58,664 bases of DNA from Clostridia bacterium (GTDB lineage Bacteria > Bacillota > Clostridia > Oscillospirales > Acutalibacteraceae): the NCBI GenBank assembly GCA_017503785.1, contig JAFVSK010000008.1:1-58664 (forward strand), read 5' to 3'. The position numbers and the translations under genes are program-made. Below, piece by piece: positions 8,374 to 16,571 of the stretch; positions within the stretch are counted from its first letter, which is position 1; every line of letters starts with the position of its first letter. The notes below the pieces were generated by a model, which was given only the letters and a program-made list of their open reading frames with translations, ran no database searches and was not told the origin of the DNA.

Positions 8374-11300
8374 ATGAAGGGCAAAAAATTATTGGCGTTG
8401 CTGATAGCGTGCGTGGCGCTGCTGGTGTTCACGTTTGCGGTATCGGCGGCGCCGGCGGCCGATTTCACCGGTTGGGACTATGACGACGACTGGAATTACG
8501 TCTACTGGGTCAACGGTGAAATGGTTACCGACGATTGGGTAGAAGACGGCGACTACACCTACTACGTAGGTGAAGACGGGCAAAAATACGCGAACGGTAT
8601 TTTTGAAATCGGTGGCGCCTGGTACGGCTTCGACGAGAGCGGTGTTCTGTACAAGAATACAACGTTCTACATATCAAAGTACAATGAAGATATGGGTTAT
8701 TGGGATGATGGCTACTATTACGCCAAGCCCAACGGCGTTTTGGCCAGAAACCAGTGGAGCCTCATTGATAACAGCTACTACGTCTACTATGGCAACGATT
8801 GTGCGCGAATCTGCAATCAGGTTGCCACGATCAACGGCAAGCTGTACGGCTTCGATGGGAGCGGCGCCCTGTACGTGGAAACGGCCTTCGAACTGTACGA
8901 CCGCGAAACCGACGAATGGGAATATTATTATGCTCAGGATCTCGCAAGCCACGACGGTGCGTTGCTGACAAATCGTTGGCATCAGACCTATCTGGGTGTG
9001 GGCGACGAACGCTGGTTCTACTACGGTGCCGACGGCAAGAGCTATAATGATGGTGTTGCTAAAATCGGCAACAAGTATTACTACTTCTACTCTTCGGGTG
9101 CGATGGGGGAAGAAGGCCCGCACCAAGAGGATCATTGGGATGAGGAGCTTGAGGAATGGGTAGCCGACGGTGCTTACCGCGCCCGTGAAGACGGCTCGCT
9201 GTACGTGAACTCCTGGTACGAGGAGTATGGCTCTTGGTATTATTACGGCGCCGAGGGTAAAGCGCCTTACGGTCTTGCTACGGTTGGCGGTAAAACCTAT
9301 TGCTTTGACGAGTGGGGCTGTATGCTGCAGAGCGAGGCTCGGACCTTCGTTATCAACGGTGTGAAAAAGCACTACGTTGCCGACGAGAACGGCACGGTTT
9401 ACGAAGTGCAGAACAACAATTGGCGTAAGGTAGATGAAAATTGGTACTACGTACAAAATGACGAGATCTGCTCCAATGGCATCTACCGCATCGGCAGTAA
9501 GTATTACGGCTTCGACTACAGCGGCAGAATGTACGACAATGAGTGGTTCGAGCTCGATTACTGGGAAGACGAGCACTGGATGGGTGTGAAGAATTACTAT
9601 GCCCAGCCCGACGGCGAGCTGCCCTGCAACACGATTGTCGAAGCCGAGCGTTACGGCTTGGAAGGTCTGTATCTCTTTGGAGCTGATTGCTCCGTTCCGA
9701 ATGCCTACGGCTTGTACGAGTTCCAGGGTAAGACCTATTATTTGTACAGCTACGGTAGGATTGCCACCAATGTTATTGAACAGGCCGAAAGTGGTGTGTA
9801 CCGTTTCGGTGAAAATGGTGTGGGTACCAAGCTGAACAACGGCTGGCATTTCAACAATACGAGCCTTTATGAAGATGAACACTATTGGTTCTACCTTCAG
9901 AACGATGTGATGCTCTCCGGCGGTATTCATCAGATCGGCAGCAAACGCTATGCGTTTGATTACAATGGCCGACTGGAAACCAATGATATTTACTATGACG
10001 AAGAAATCGATAAGTACTGGCTCCTCACCTATATGGACAAAAACGGTAACGGTGGTTCCGTATGCGAGGAGAAAAACGTTTGGAAGACGGTAAACGGCTA
10101 CTACGTATATTTGAGCGGGGATTCCACGCTTCACGAAGGTTGGCTGTTCGATACGTATTACATGGGTCCGTACATGACCTATTGCACGTATACGACCGAT
10201 GCAGATGGTTATGCTTACGTGGTCAATGTGGCGGGGCAAGCCAAAAAGGTCACCACCACCGGTTTCTTACAGGTTGGATACGGTAAGGTATACGTTCAAA
10301 ACGGTAAAGTGGTCACTTCCAACTGGGTTCCCAGCGGTGGCGCATGGTATTACTTTGATGAATACGGGTTGATGCTTTCCGATACCTCTTGCGAGATCAA
10401 GGGCGTATGCTACTTCTTTGATGCTAACGGTAAAATGTACGACAAGGGCTGGGTCTGCGATAGCATGGGCAACTGGTATTGGGCAGCAAGCAGCGGCGCG
10501 CTCTTCCGCGGTGTCGACAGTGCAGGCTACGTGTTCGACAATAACGGCAAGCTGGTAGTGGATGCCGTGGCGTATATCAACGATAAGTTCTACGTTACCG
10601 ATCAGGCCGGTAAGTCGATCGGCACCTTTAACAAGGATGGCTGGAACCAGGTTGGCAGCGATTGGTATTACGCGGCATCCAACGAGGGCGCGGGGTATCG
10701 CTATGTTTTGACCGGTTCGTTCTACGATGGATACGGCCGCTTCTACGCCTTCGATACTAAGGGCCGTATGCTTAAGAATCAGTTCTATGAAAACAACAAC
10801 TATTATTTAGGCAGCGACGGTGCTGCAGCGCATGGCTGGCGCTGGATCAACGGTAGTTGGTACTATGGTGATCCCGAAAACAATGGTTACTTGTACCGCA
10901 ATGGTGTTTACCGCATTGGTGATAAGGAGTACGTTTTCGATGACTATGGTGCACTGAAATGCGATCAGACCTTCTTCTGTTGGGATCTCGATGCTATCGT
11001 TACCACCGATAAGGATGGCGTCATCATCAATCAAACCGCAGCTAACGGTTGGGTGTACGACACAGACAGCCGTTGGGGCTACGGCGAAGCGTACTACTAC
11101 GTAAACGGTGTTCCCTATACCGGCTGGCTGGGTAAGTATTACCTCGAGTATGGCGAGATGGCTATTAACAGAGCTGTTTACGACGAAGATGCCGACGCTT
11201 ACTATTGTGTTGACAAAAAAGGCTTAAAAGTCGGTTACGGTTGGTATGAACTGTGGGAACGCGAGTGGGTGTTCGCTCGTGAGGATGGCAAGCTGATCTG

Positions 11301-12198
11301 TGATGAGTGGCTTCCCAGCGGTGGAAAATGGTATTATTTCGACGGAACAACGATGGCATGGGGCGGTGTTTACGAGATCGAGGGTGAGCTCCATATTTTC
11401 GACGACAACGGCGTATGGCTCGGTGAATACAAAGAAAATGCCGGACCGGATGTTTCCAAGGTAAAGGACGGCTGGTACCAGCATAACGGCGAGTGGTATT
11501 TCGTGATGGCCGGTGAGGTCGTTACAGATCAAACACTCTACATTGGCAATAAATGGTACGCCTTTGATTACAACGGTGTCATGATCAGCAACCGGTTTTA
11601 TATGCCGTTCTGGGTCGATTCCGGGTTTTATTATTTCACGGCCGACGGTAGCAGTGCTGAATACACCGGCTGGAAGTGGATCAATAACGCGTGGGTCTAT
11701 TTCAACAGCGAGAATGTGGCGGTTCCCGGTTGGGTGTACGACGGTGGTAAATATTACTACCAAGACTTCGGTTACAACGATCGGAATCAAGACATCGGAA
11801 CTGTTGCGATGGTAACGGGCTATCACGTGATCGACGACGTGCTGTACTATTTCAACAACGGCGGTGTGCTGACCAAGACCGTTACGGCCCGCGGTTGGTA
11901 TCAGTCGGGCTCCGATTGGTATTTCGTGGATTGGGACGGCAAGGCAGTTACCGAAAAGAGTGAATACATGATCGGCGGCGCCTACTATGCGTTTGATTGG
12001 GAAGGCAAGATGATTGCCGATGCAGTGTTCTATGATCGCTACTATAACGCCAACGGCGTTATGATTACCAAGGCCGGCTGGTACGTGGCCGACGGTAAAT
12101 GGATCTACGTTAAGGCAGACGGCAGAGTGGCCTACGAAGGCGTGTTCCGAATCGGCGGTAAGGATTACTACTTCCATGAATATGTTTGGGTAGCTTAA
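8374..12198 (+). CDS. giant secreted cell-wall-binding-repeat protein
   Basis: The 1274-residue product starts with a signal peptide (MKGKKLLALLIACVALLVF, cleavage near the AAPA at about residue 27). The rest consists only of aromatic, glycine-rich repeats of the choline/glucan-binding type, alternating W-Y-Y blocks (for example GSWYYYGAEGK) with IGxKxYxFDxxGxM blocks. About 18 of the latter can be counted. No catalytic, adhesin or anchoring domain interrupts them. Proteins of this fold bind teichoic acid choline or polysaccharides, and the ligand here is unknown. ATG 8374 has AAGGAGG 7 nt upstream. The gene is monocistronic with its own promoter and terminator, and divergent from the sdpRI-like pair. 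The product could be a surface scaffold or S-layer-like coat. Confidence 0.75.
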   Translation: MKGKKLLALLIACVALLVFTFAVSAAPAADFTGWDYDDDWNYVYWVNGEMVTDDWVEDGDYTYYVGEDGQKYANGIFEIGGAWYGFDESGVLYKNTTFYISKYNEDMGYWDDGYYYAKPNGVLARNQWSLIDNSYYVYYGNDCARICNQVATINGKLYGFDGSGALYVETAFELYDRETDEWEYYYAQDLASHDGALLTNRWHQTYLGVGDERWFYYGADGKSYNDGVAKIGNKYYYFYSSGAMGEEGPHQEDHWDEELEEWVADGAYRAREDGSLYVNSWYEEYGSWYYYGAEGKAPYGLATVGGKTYCFDEWGCMLQSEARTFVINGVKKHYVADENGTVYEVQNNNWRKVDENWYYVQNDEICSNGIYRIGSKYYGFDYSGRMYDNEWFELDYWEDEHWMGVKNYYAQPDGELPCNTIVEAERYGLEGLYLFGADCSVPNAYGLYEFQGKTYYLYSYGRIATNVIEQAESGVYRFGENGVGTKLNNGWHFNNTSLYEDEHYWFYLQNDVMLSGGIHQIGSKRYAFDYNGRLETNDIYYDEEIDKYWLLTYMDKNGNGGSVCEEKNVWKTVNGYYVYLSGDSTLHEGWLFDTYYMGPYMTYCTYTTDADGYAYVVNVAGQAKKVTTTGFLQVGYGKVYVQNGKVVTSNWVPSGGAWYYFDEYGLMLSDTSCEIKGVCYFFDANGKMYDKGWVCDSMGNWYWAASSGALFRGVDSAGYVFDNNGKLVVDAVAYINDKFYVTDQAGKSIGTFNKDGWNQVGSDWYYAASNEGAGYRYVLTGSFYDGYGRFYAFDTKGRMLKNQFYENNNYYLGSDGAAAHGWRWINGSWYYGDPENNGYLYRNGVYRIGDKEYVFDDYGALKCDQTFFCWDLDAIVTTDKDGVIINQTAANGWVYDTDSRWGYGEAYYYVNGVPYTGWLGKYYLEYGEMAINRAVYDEDADAYYCVDKKGLKVGYGWYELWEREWVFAREDGKLICDEWLPSGGKWYYFDGTTMAWGGVYEIEGELHIFDDNGVWLGEYKENAGPDVSKVKDGWYQHNGEWYFVMAGEVVTDQTLYIGNKWYAFDYNGVMISNRFYMPFWVDSGFYYFTADGSSAEYTGWKWINNAWVYFNSENVAVPGWVYDGGKYYYQDFGYNDRNQDIGTVAMVTGYHVIDDVLYYFNNGGVLTKTVTARGWYQSGSDWYFVDWDGKAVTEKSEYMIGGAYYAFDWEGKMIADAVFYDRYYNANGVMITKAGWYVADGKWIYVKADGRVAYEGVFRIGGKDYYFHEYVWVA

Positions 12199-12214
12199 TC
12201 GCTTAGCCCGCAAG

Positions 12215-12246
12215 TCCCCGAGGTGAAAGCCTCGGGGATTTTTTTG
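12215..12246 (+). terminator. intrinsic terminator of the repeat-protein gene
   Basis: TCCCCGAGG and CCTCGGGGA flank a short loop, followed by TTTTTTT. Confidence 0.85.
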
Positions 12247-12279
12247 CAAAAAACACCAAAAAGAAAGTAAAAAAATGCC

Positions 12280-12307
12280 TTGATTTTTCAGTATAGAGAT
12301 TTATAAT
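12280..12307 (+). promoter_or_regulatory. promoter of the PHP-like gene
   Basis: TTGATT (12280-12285), a 16-bp spacer and TATAAT (12302-12307) precede the ATG at 12332, which has AGGGGG 7 nt upstream. Confidence 0.6.
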
Positions 12308-12331
12308 TGAAGTATAAAAGGGGGTTATTAT

Positions 12332-14086
12332 ATGTCACAAGCATTGCGTATCGGATATTTTGAGCATTATGCCCGCCCGCCGTATGTGTTTGCGGATTTT
12401 TTGCGTGAACAGGGCTTCGTTGCCGAAAAAATTGATTTTTCACAGCGCGGCTATCTGGAAAACTTCGATGTGGTGTTCATCGAACAAAACGGCTTTAACG
12501 ATTACATTGAAAACGACGAACGCTACGTCCACGACTGGATCCGTCGCGGCGGCATTTTGTTGTTTATGCATCAGGATTACAAGCGTCTTGCGCCGTATTT
12601 CCTGCCGCAAGAGGTAGGCTACATTCAGCTGATCCATCGCTACATTGAAACCATCAACGGTCACAAGAAGCATTTTACCGACGACACCAGTACCTATATG
12701 ACCTACCTGATGCCGTGGATCGAGGAATGCGGTCAGCGCCTGTTTAACGAGCCCGAGCAGATCACACCCGATGAGATGCTGCACTGGAAGGTAATGGTAA
12801 ACTCCTTTGGTATGAATCACACCAGTAAAGCAAGGGAGGCCGAGCTGGCGCGTTCGACAGCGCTTTCGTGCTACCTGCTGCCCGACAATTGGGAAATTCT
12901 CGGCTCGTTCATGGACCCCGCCGTGCGTGACGGTGCTTTGATCGCCCGTGCGAAGTGCGGTAAGGGTATGGTGTTCTTAAATCAATTGCTGTTCCCTGAG
13001 GTGCTTAACGAGGATGCCGAGCGCTGCTTGGCGTTTTGGAGAAAGTATATTAAAAACCTGTTCGCCTACTGCGAGCGGTTTAAAAACGGCGAGTCCGAGG
13101 AGCTTCCGGTGCAAAAGCCGAAAACGCTGCCCATCAAAAAGAATTATAAGCTTGCCATCCACATGCACTCGCTGGATTGGTATGCCGCCGACTCGGCTCC
13201 CGGTACCATCAACGCCATCATGCGCTACATGGGGTACGATATCTGCTCCATCGCCATTAAAGATAACGCGCCCTACGGCGGCAAGCTGGATCCGGTAAAA
13301 TATTCCGACGATAAGGTGCTGTTCTTAGACGGTCAGGAATATCATCCCTTTAACTGGAACGATCGCTATGCCGATAAGAGCCATAACACCTACCACTATT
13401 TGGCGATCGGCATTGATCCCGATGCGTATACCACCAAGTACACCTGCAGCCGCTTCTCGGACGATGAGGTCAACGAATATTTGAAGGAAGCGGTCGATTA
13501 CGTGCACGAGCACGGCGGTGTCATCTGTGCCACGCACCCCAACTTTGACTATTGGTACGATTACGACATTGATGCTGTCGACCGCGAGCCGATGGTGCCG
13601 TTGTCGGGTTCGCCCATCGAAGCGTATTGGCTGTCCGGCCGCCGCATTCCCGTGATGAACTCGGTGGACTTGTACGGCCCGCGCCGCATTTTGGACAATC
13701 CGGCTGTAAACTTCATCTACTTAAACGGGGAAGTACCTTGCCGCGACAGCGTGGTTAAAGCCATTCGCGCAGGTCACACCATTGCTTCTGCCGGCTTTGA
13801 TGAAGCGGATATTACACTTAACGGTTACCTGCCCGGCGACGAGATCTCCAAAGCCGAGGCTGCCGAGGGCGTGGTGTCCATTACGGCAACGGTGGGCGAG
13901 GATACCATTCGCAAGCTGCGCGTGTATTCAGGCGCCGAGGTGATCTATGCCGCTGAGTTTGATGATAAGAGCATCGACGTGAAGGTACCGCTCAAGGGCT
14001 TGCCGCTGGATACGTTTATCCGCGTTGAGATCGAAGGCCGCAACGATCACTGGATCGCTAATTCTACACCGTTCTATTTGGTATAG
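12332..14086 (+). CDS. GATase-like domain plus degenerate PHP-domain protein
   Basis: This 584-residue protein has no signal peptide. Residues 1-250 resemble a Rossmann/class I glutamine-amidotransferase-like fold (LRIGYFEHYARPPYVFADF, FDVVFIEQNG, RRGGILLFMHQDY). Residues 270-510 look like a PHP domain: the first motif HMHS is at 277-280 and an ATHPNFD motif lies further on. However, the second motif that is normally TDH reads KDN (Asn 312), so one metal ligand is changed. A beta-rich C-terminal domain (about 515-584) follows. The pattern PHP plus beta domain is shared with the gene at 18933-19943. PHP domains hydrolyse phosphoesters, and activity here is uncertain. It is monocistronic. No better family name can be given. 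Confidence 0.55.
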   Translation: MSQALRIGYFEHYARPPYVFADFLREQGFVAEKIDFSQRGYLENFDVVFIEQNGFNDYIENDERYVHDWIRRGGILLFMHQDYKRLAPYFLPQEVGYIQLIHRYIETINGHKKHFTDDTSTYMTYLMPWIEECGQRLFNEPEQITPDEMLHWKVMVNSFGMNHTSKAREAELARSTALSCYLLPDNWEILGSFMDPAVRDGALIARAKCGKGMVFLNQLLFPEVLNEDAERCLAFWRKYIKNLFAYCERFKNGESEELPVQKPKTLPIKKNYKLAIHMHSLDWYAADSAPGTINAIMRYMGYDICSIAIKDNAPYGGKLDPVKYSDDKVLFLDGQEYHPFNWNDRYADKSHNTYHYLAIGIDPDAYTTKYTCSRFSDDEVNEYLKEAVDYVHEHGGVICATHPNFDYWYDYDIDAVDREPMVPLSGSPIEAYWLSGRRIPVMNSVDLYGPRRILDNPAVNFIYLNGEVPCRDSVVKAIRAGHTIASAGFDEADITLNGYLPGDEISKAEAAEGVVSITATVGEDTIRKLRVYSGAEVIYAAEFDDKSIDVKVPLKGLPLDTFIRVEIEGRNDHWIANSTPFYLV

Positions 14087-14108
14087 CCGAAGGGAGTCGA
14101 ACTCCTAA

Positions 14109-14128
14109 CCGCCCATAGGGCGGCTTTT
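14109..14128 (+). terminator. terminator 1 after the PHP-like gene
   Basis: CCGCCC-ATA-GGGCGG is followed by CTTTT, 22 bp beyond the stop codon. Confidence 0.55.
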
Positions 14129-14171
14129 CGGCATAAAGCTTGTTTCGCCGCTTGAAATACGTATAAATGAA

Positions 14172-14210
14172 GCACCGCTGCCTGCTCCTATGTCGGGCGG
14201 CGGTGTTTTT
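14172..14210 (+). terminator. terminator 2 after the PHP-like gene
   Basis: CACCGCTGCC pairs imperfectly with GGGCGGCGGTG, followed by TTTTT. It acts as a second barrier before the purC promoter. Confidence 0.55.
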
Positions 14211-14256
14211 GTAGAAAATGTACAATAACGGGGTTTCCGGAATAAAAAATTTTTTC

Positions 14257-14285
14257 TTGAAATTTGATAGGATATATTTTATAAT
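14257..14285 (+). promoter_or_regulatory. promoter of purC
   Basis: TTGAAA (14257-14262), a 17-bp spacer and a consensus TATAAT (14280-14285) lie 63 bp before the ATG. No purine-riboswitch fold was recognised in the leader. Confidence 0.65.
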
Positions 14286-14348
14286 AAATACTATCAGTAT
14301 GAAAGCGTGAGTGGAAGTGCTGGGAATCTATTTAAGGGAGTCTTACAA

Positions 14349-15038
14349 ATGAAAACGCTTTACACAGGAAAAACCAAGAATGTTATGCTCGATGAAGAAA
14401 CCAATATTGTCAGCCTGCTGTTTAAAGACAGCATGACCGGCGAAAACGGCGTATTCGATCCCGGCTCCAACACGGTAGGCGGCAGCGTTGAAGGCAAGGG
14501 CAAGATCGGCCTTACCATTTCCAAGTATTTCTTTGAATTGATGGAGAAAAACGGCATTCCCACGCACTATATCTCCGCCGACATCGAAAAGGGCCTGATG
14601 CAGGTGCGCAACCTCACGGTGCCGAAGCTGGAGTTTGTGCTGCGGTATTTCACGGCAGGCAGCATGTGCCGCCGCTTCACGCTGGAAGAGGGCATTGTGT
14701 TCGATCCTCCGTATGCCGAGGTTACGCTGAAGGACGATATTCAAGGCGATCCGCTCATCAGCGAGCGTATTTGTTTGATGAAGGGCCTGCTCAAGGAGGG
14801 CCAGTACGACGAAGCACAGGATATCGTGCTGCGCGTAGGTGAGGTGCTCAAAAACGAGTTGGCACCGCTGGGCCTCACGCTGATCGATTTCAAGATCGAG
14901 ATCGGCTACGATGAGAACGGCAAAATGTATGTGGCCGATGAGATCACGCCCGATATTTGGCGCGTGCGTGATGAAAATGGCAACATTCCCAACCAGCTCG
15001 ATTGCTCCAAATTGTTGCTGAAGAAGATGGGCCTGTAA
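14349..15038 (+). CDS. purC: phosphoribosylaminoimidazole-succinocarboxamide (SAICAR) synthase
   Basis: The 229-residue enzyme joins CAIR and aspartate using ATP in de novo purine synthesis. It opens with LYTGKTKNV, the nucleotide-binding start typical of bacterial PurC (usually LYEGKAK). It continues with VLRYFTAGSMCRR, the family signature around IDFKIEIGYDENG, and VADEITPDIWRV. The length is typical. ATG 14349 has AAGGGAG 8 nt upstream. Unusually, the other purine-synthesis genes are not next to it. It is followed only by pnuC, so the rest of the pathway must be encoded elsewhere. Confidence 0.92.
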   Translation: MKTLYTGKTKNVMLDEETNIVSLLFKDSMTGENGVFDPGSNTVGGSVEGKGKIGLTISKYFFELMEKNGIPTHYISADIEKGLMQVRNLTVPKLEFVLRYFTAGSMCRRFTLEEGIVFDPPYAEVTLKDDIQGDPLISERICLMKGLLKEGQYDEAQDIVLRVGEVLKNELAPLGLTLIDFKIEIGYDENGKMYVADEITPDIWRVRDENGNIPNQLDCSKLLLKKMGL

Positions 15039-15070
15039 TAAGTTATAACTGCCACCGGGTAGTGCAATGC

Positions 15071-15130
15071 AAAAAGCATTCGTTTACACATCGTTAGGTC
15101 ATTGAAGATGTGTATGCGGATGCTTTTTTT
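15071..15130 (+). terminator. terminator/attenuator between purC and pnuC
   Basis: A roughly 22-bp imperfect stem (AAAAAGCATTCG... with ...CGGATGCTTTTT) encloses a 14-nt loop and ends in TTTTTTT. The T-run abuts the pnuC Shine-Dalgarno, leaving no room for a separate promoter. Confidence 0.7.
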
Positions 15131-15141
15131 GAGGTATATAT

Positions 15142-15825
15142 ATGAAAAAACACTATTTTACCGTGTTCGAACGTGTGCTGTGGGGGTGCTCAGTGTTGCT
15201 GATCGGCGCCGCCTTTTTGTTGTTCGACCGCTCCAATTATTTGGCGATGCTTTCGTCGCTCATCGGCGTGACGGCACTTATCTTCAGTGCCAAAGGGAAT
15301 CCGTGGGGGCCGGGACTGATGATTCCGTTTAGCCTGCTGTACGGCTACATTTCGCTCACCTTTGCGTATTACGGCGAAATGATCACCTACGTAGGAATGA
15401 CTTTGCCTATGTCGATCGTGGCCGTGGTGGGGTGGCTGCGCAATCCGTATAAGGGTCGCAAGAGCGAAGTGGCGGTAGCTCCGCTCACGGTTGGCAAGCT
15501 TGCGGGGATGTTGACGTTTACTGCGGTGGTTACGCTGGTGTTTTACTTTATCTTGGCGTATTTCCACACGGCCAACCTGATTCCCAGCACCGTATCGGTA
15601 GCCACCAGCTTTGCAGCAGCGTATTTAACCTATCTGCGCAGTCCGTACTTCGCTTTGGCGTATGCCGCGAACGACGTGGTGCTCATCGTGCTGTGGGCGC
15701 AGGCTTCACTGGTCGATCGTTCTTACGTGTCGGTTTTCGTGTGCTTTGTTATCTTTTTGATTAATGATCTCTATGGCTTTTGCAATTGGAAGCGTATGCA
15801 AGATCGCCAAAAAACCAGCGATTAA
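15142..15825 (+). CDS. pnuC: nicotinamide riboside/mononucleotide transporter PnuC
   Basis: This 227-residue integral membrane protein has about seven helices. Family motifs include SAKGNPWG in the third helix region, MSIVAVVGWLRNPYKG, and the C-terminal FVIFLINDLYGFCNWKRM, where the W-rich end is typical. PnuC moves a pyridine-nucleotide precursor (usually nicotinamide riboside) by facilitated diffusion, trapped by phosphorylation. The start at ATG 15142 is preceded by GAGG 7 nt upstream. No promoter is visible between the upstream hairpin and the start, so expression may depend on read-through of that hairpin. Confidence 0.85.
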   Translation: MKKHYFTVFERVLWGCSVLLIGAAFLLFDRSNYLAMLSSLIGVTALIFSAKGNPWGPGLMIPFSLLYGYISLTFAYYGEMITYVGMTLPMSIVAVVGWLRNPYKGRKSEVAVAPLTVGKLAGMLTFTAVVTLVFYFILAYFHTANLIPSTVSVATSFAAAYLTYLRSPYFALAYAANDVVLIVLWAQASLVDRSYVSVFVCFVIFLINDLYGFCNWKRMQDRQKTSD

Positions 15826-15858
15826 AAAACAACGGCAGAATATTCTGCCGTTGTTTTT
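15824..15858. terminator. bidirectional terminator between pnuC and tetR-like gene
   Basis: AAAACAACGGCAGAATA pairs with TATTCTGCCGTTGTTTT between convergent genes. Confidence 0.8.
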
Positions 15859-16408
15859 ATATTGCCAGAAAGAAATACCGTGTGATGGTTTCGGGGGATT
15901 CGGCAAGGCCGTTGTCGTTCCACCATCGCACAGTTTCCACAAAGGTAGAAGCAATGTGATCCACCCAGAAGCTGTGCGGCAGCTCGGGTGGCCGATGAGC
16001 TTCAAAAACCGAAAGATGGGTTTCCACCAGCCTTGTAAGCGCTTGCTTAAAATATTGCAGAAATAATGCGTTGTTTGGGCAGGACAGCAACCTTAGAATA
16101 TGATGGTCGTTTCGTTGCAGATGCTGAAATAAATGCAGTACCAAAGAAGAGGGTGCATCACACTCGAAAATATGCTTGTGCTCGGGTGAACCGCATCCGG
16201 CGGCATCTGTAATATGGCAAAACAGTTCCTCACAAAACGCTTTCAATAAAAGATCCTTGGTTTCAAAATGTGCGTAAAACGTCGCGCGACCCACATCGGC
16301 ACGGGTGATGATCTCACCCACCGTGATACGGCCGACATCTTTTTCGGATAACAGTGACGTAAAGGCGTTGAAAATGGCTTCCCTTGTTTTTCGTTGCCGT
16401 CTGTCCAT
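15857..16408 (-). CDS. TetR-family transcriptional regulator
   Basis: This 183-residue regulator has an N-terminal helix-turn-helix domain (about 1-55: MDRRQRKTREAIFNAF, then RITVGEIITRADVGRATFYAHF). A variable ligand domain follows, ending near WVDHIASTFVETVRWW. ATG 16408 is chosen for its GGAGG 5 nt upstream and the standard MDRRQRK opening. It is divergent from the CDF exporter, so it may control that gene, but the inducer cannot be read. The TetR C-terminal domain resembles the loosely defined TetR_C_8/DhaS-like group. Confidence 0.8.
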   Translation of the reverse strand: MDRRQRKTREAIFNAFTSLLSEKDVGRITVGEIITRADVGRATFYAHFETKDLLLKAFCEELFCHITDAAGCGSPEHKHIFECDAPSSLVLHLFQHLQRNDHHILRLLSCPNNALFLQYFKQALTRLVETHLSVFEAHRPPELPHSFWVDHIASTFVETVRWWNDNGLAESPETITRYFFLAI

Positions 16409-16436
16409 AGGTTCCTCCATACAATTTTTAAAATTT

Positions 16437-16450
16437 GTTCCGTACCGAAC
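16437..16450. promoter_or_regulatory. candidate TetR operator in the divergent region
   Basis: GTTCCGTACCGAAC is an imperfect palindrome with 12 of 14 positions symmetric. It lies between a plausible minus-strand TTGCTC and TTTTAA pair for the tetR-like gene. Confidence 0.35.
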
Positions 16451-16469
16451 GAGCAAAAGATAGTGTATG

Positions 16470-16497
16470 TTGACTATTTCCGTCCGTGTGCTATGCT
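16470..16497 (+). promoter_or_regulatory. candidate promoter of the CDF gene
   Basis: TTGACT (16470-16475), a 16-bp spacer and TATGCT (16492-16497), with an upstream TGC, read toward the GTG at 16572. Confidence 0.45.
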
Positions 16498-16571
16498 GAT
16501 ACAGAACAATGTGTTCGGGATCATGTATAGTGTACCGCATATTGACAAAAAAATCAAGAGAAGGTGCTGTT

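Noticed and set aside
8674-12249. Long open frames on the minus strand (521 and 341 codons) opposite the giant repeat protein
   Set aside because: They mirror the repetitive GC-biased codons of the plus-strand gene, have no ribosome-binding sites or recognisable domains, and the plus frame has a signal peptide and repeats.
14221-14348. Purine riboswitch upstream of purC
   Set aside because: The sequence between promoter and start is short and lacks the conserved loop sequences of the purine aptamer.
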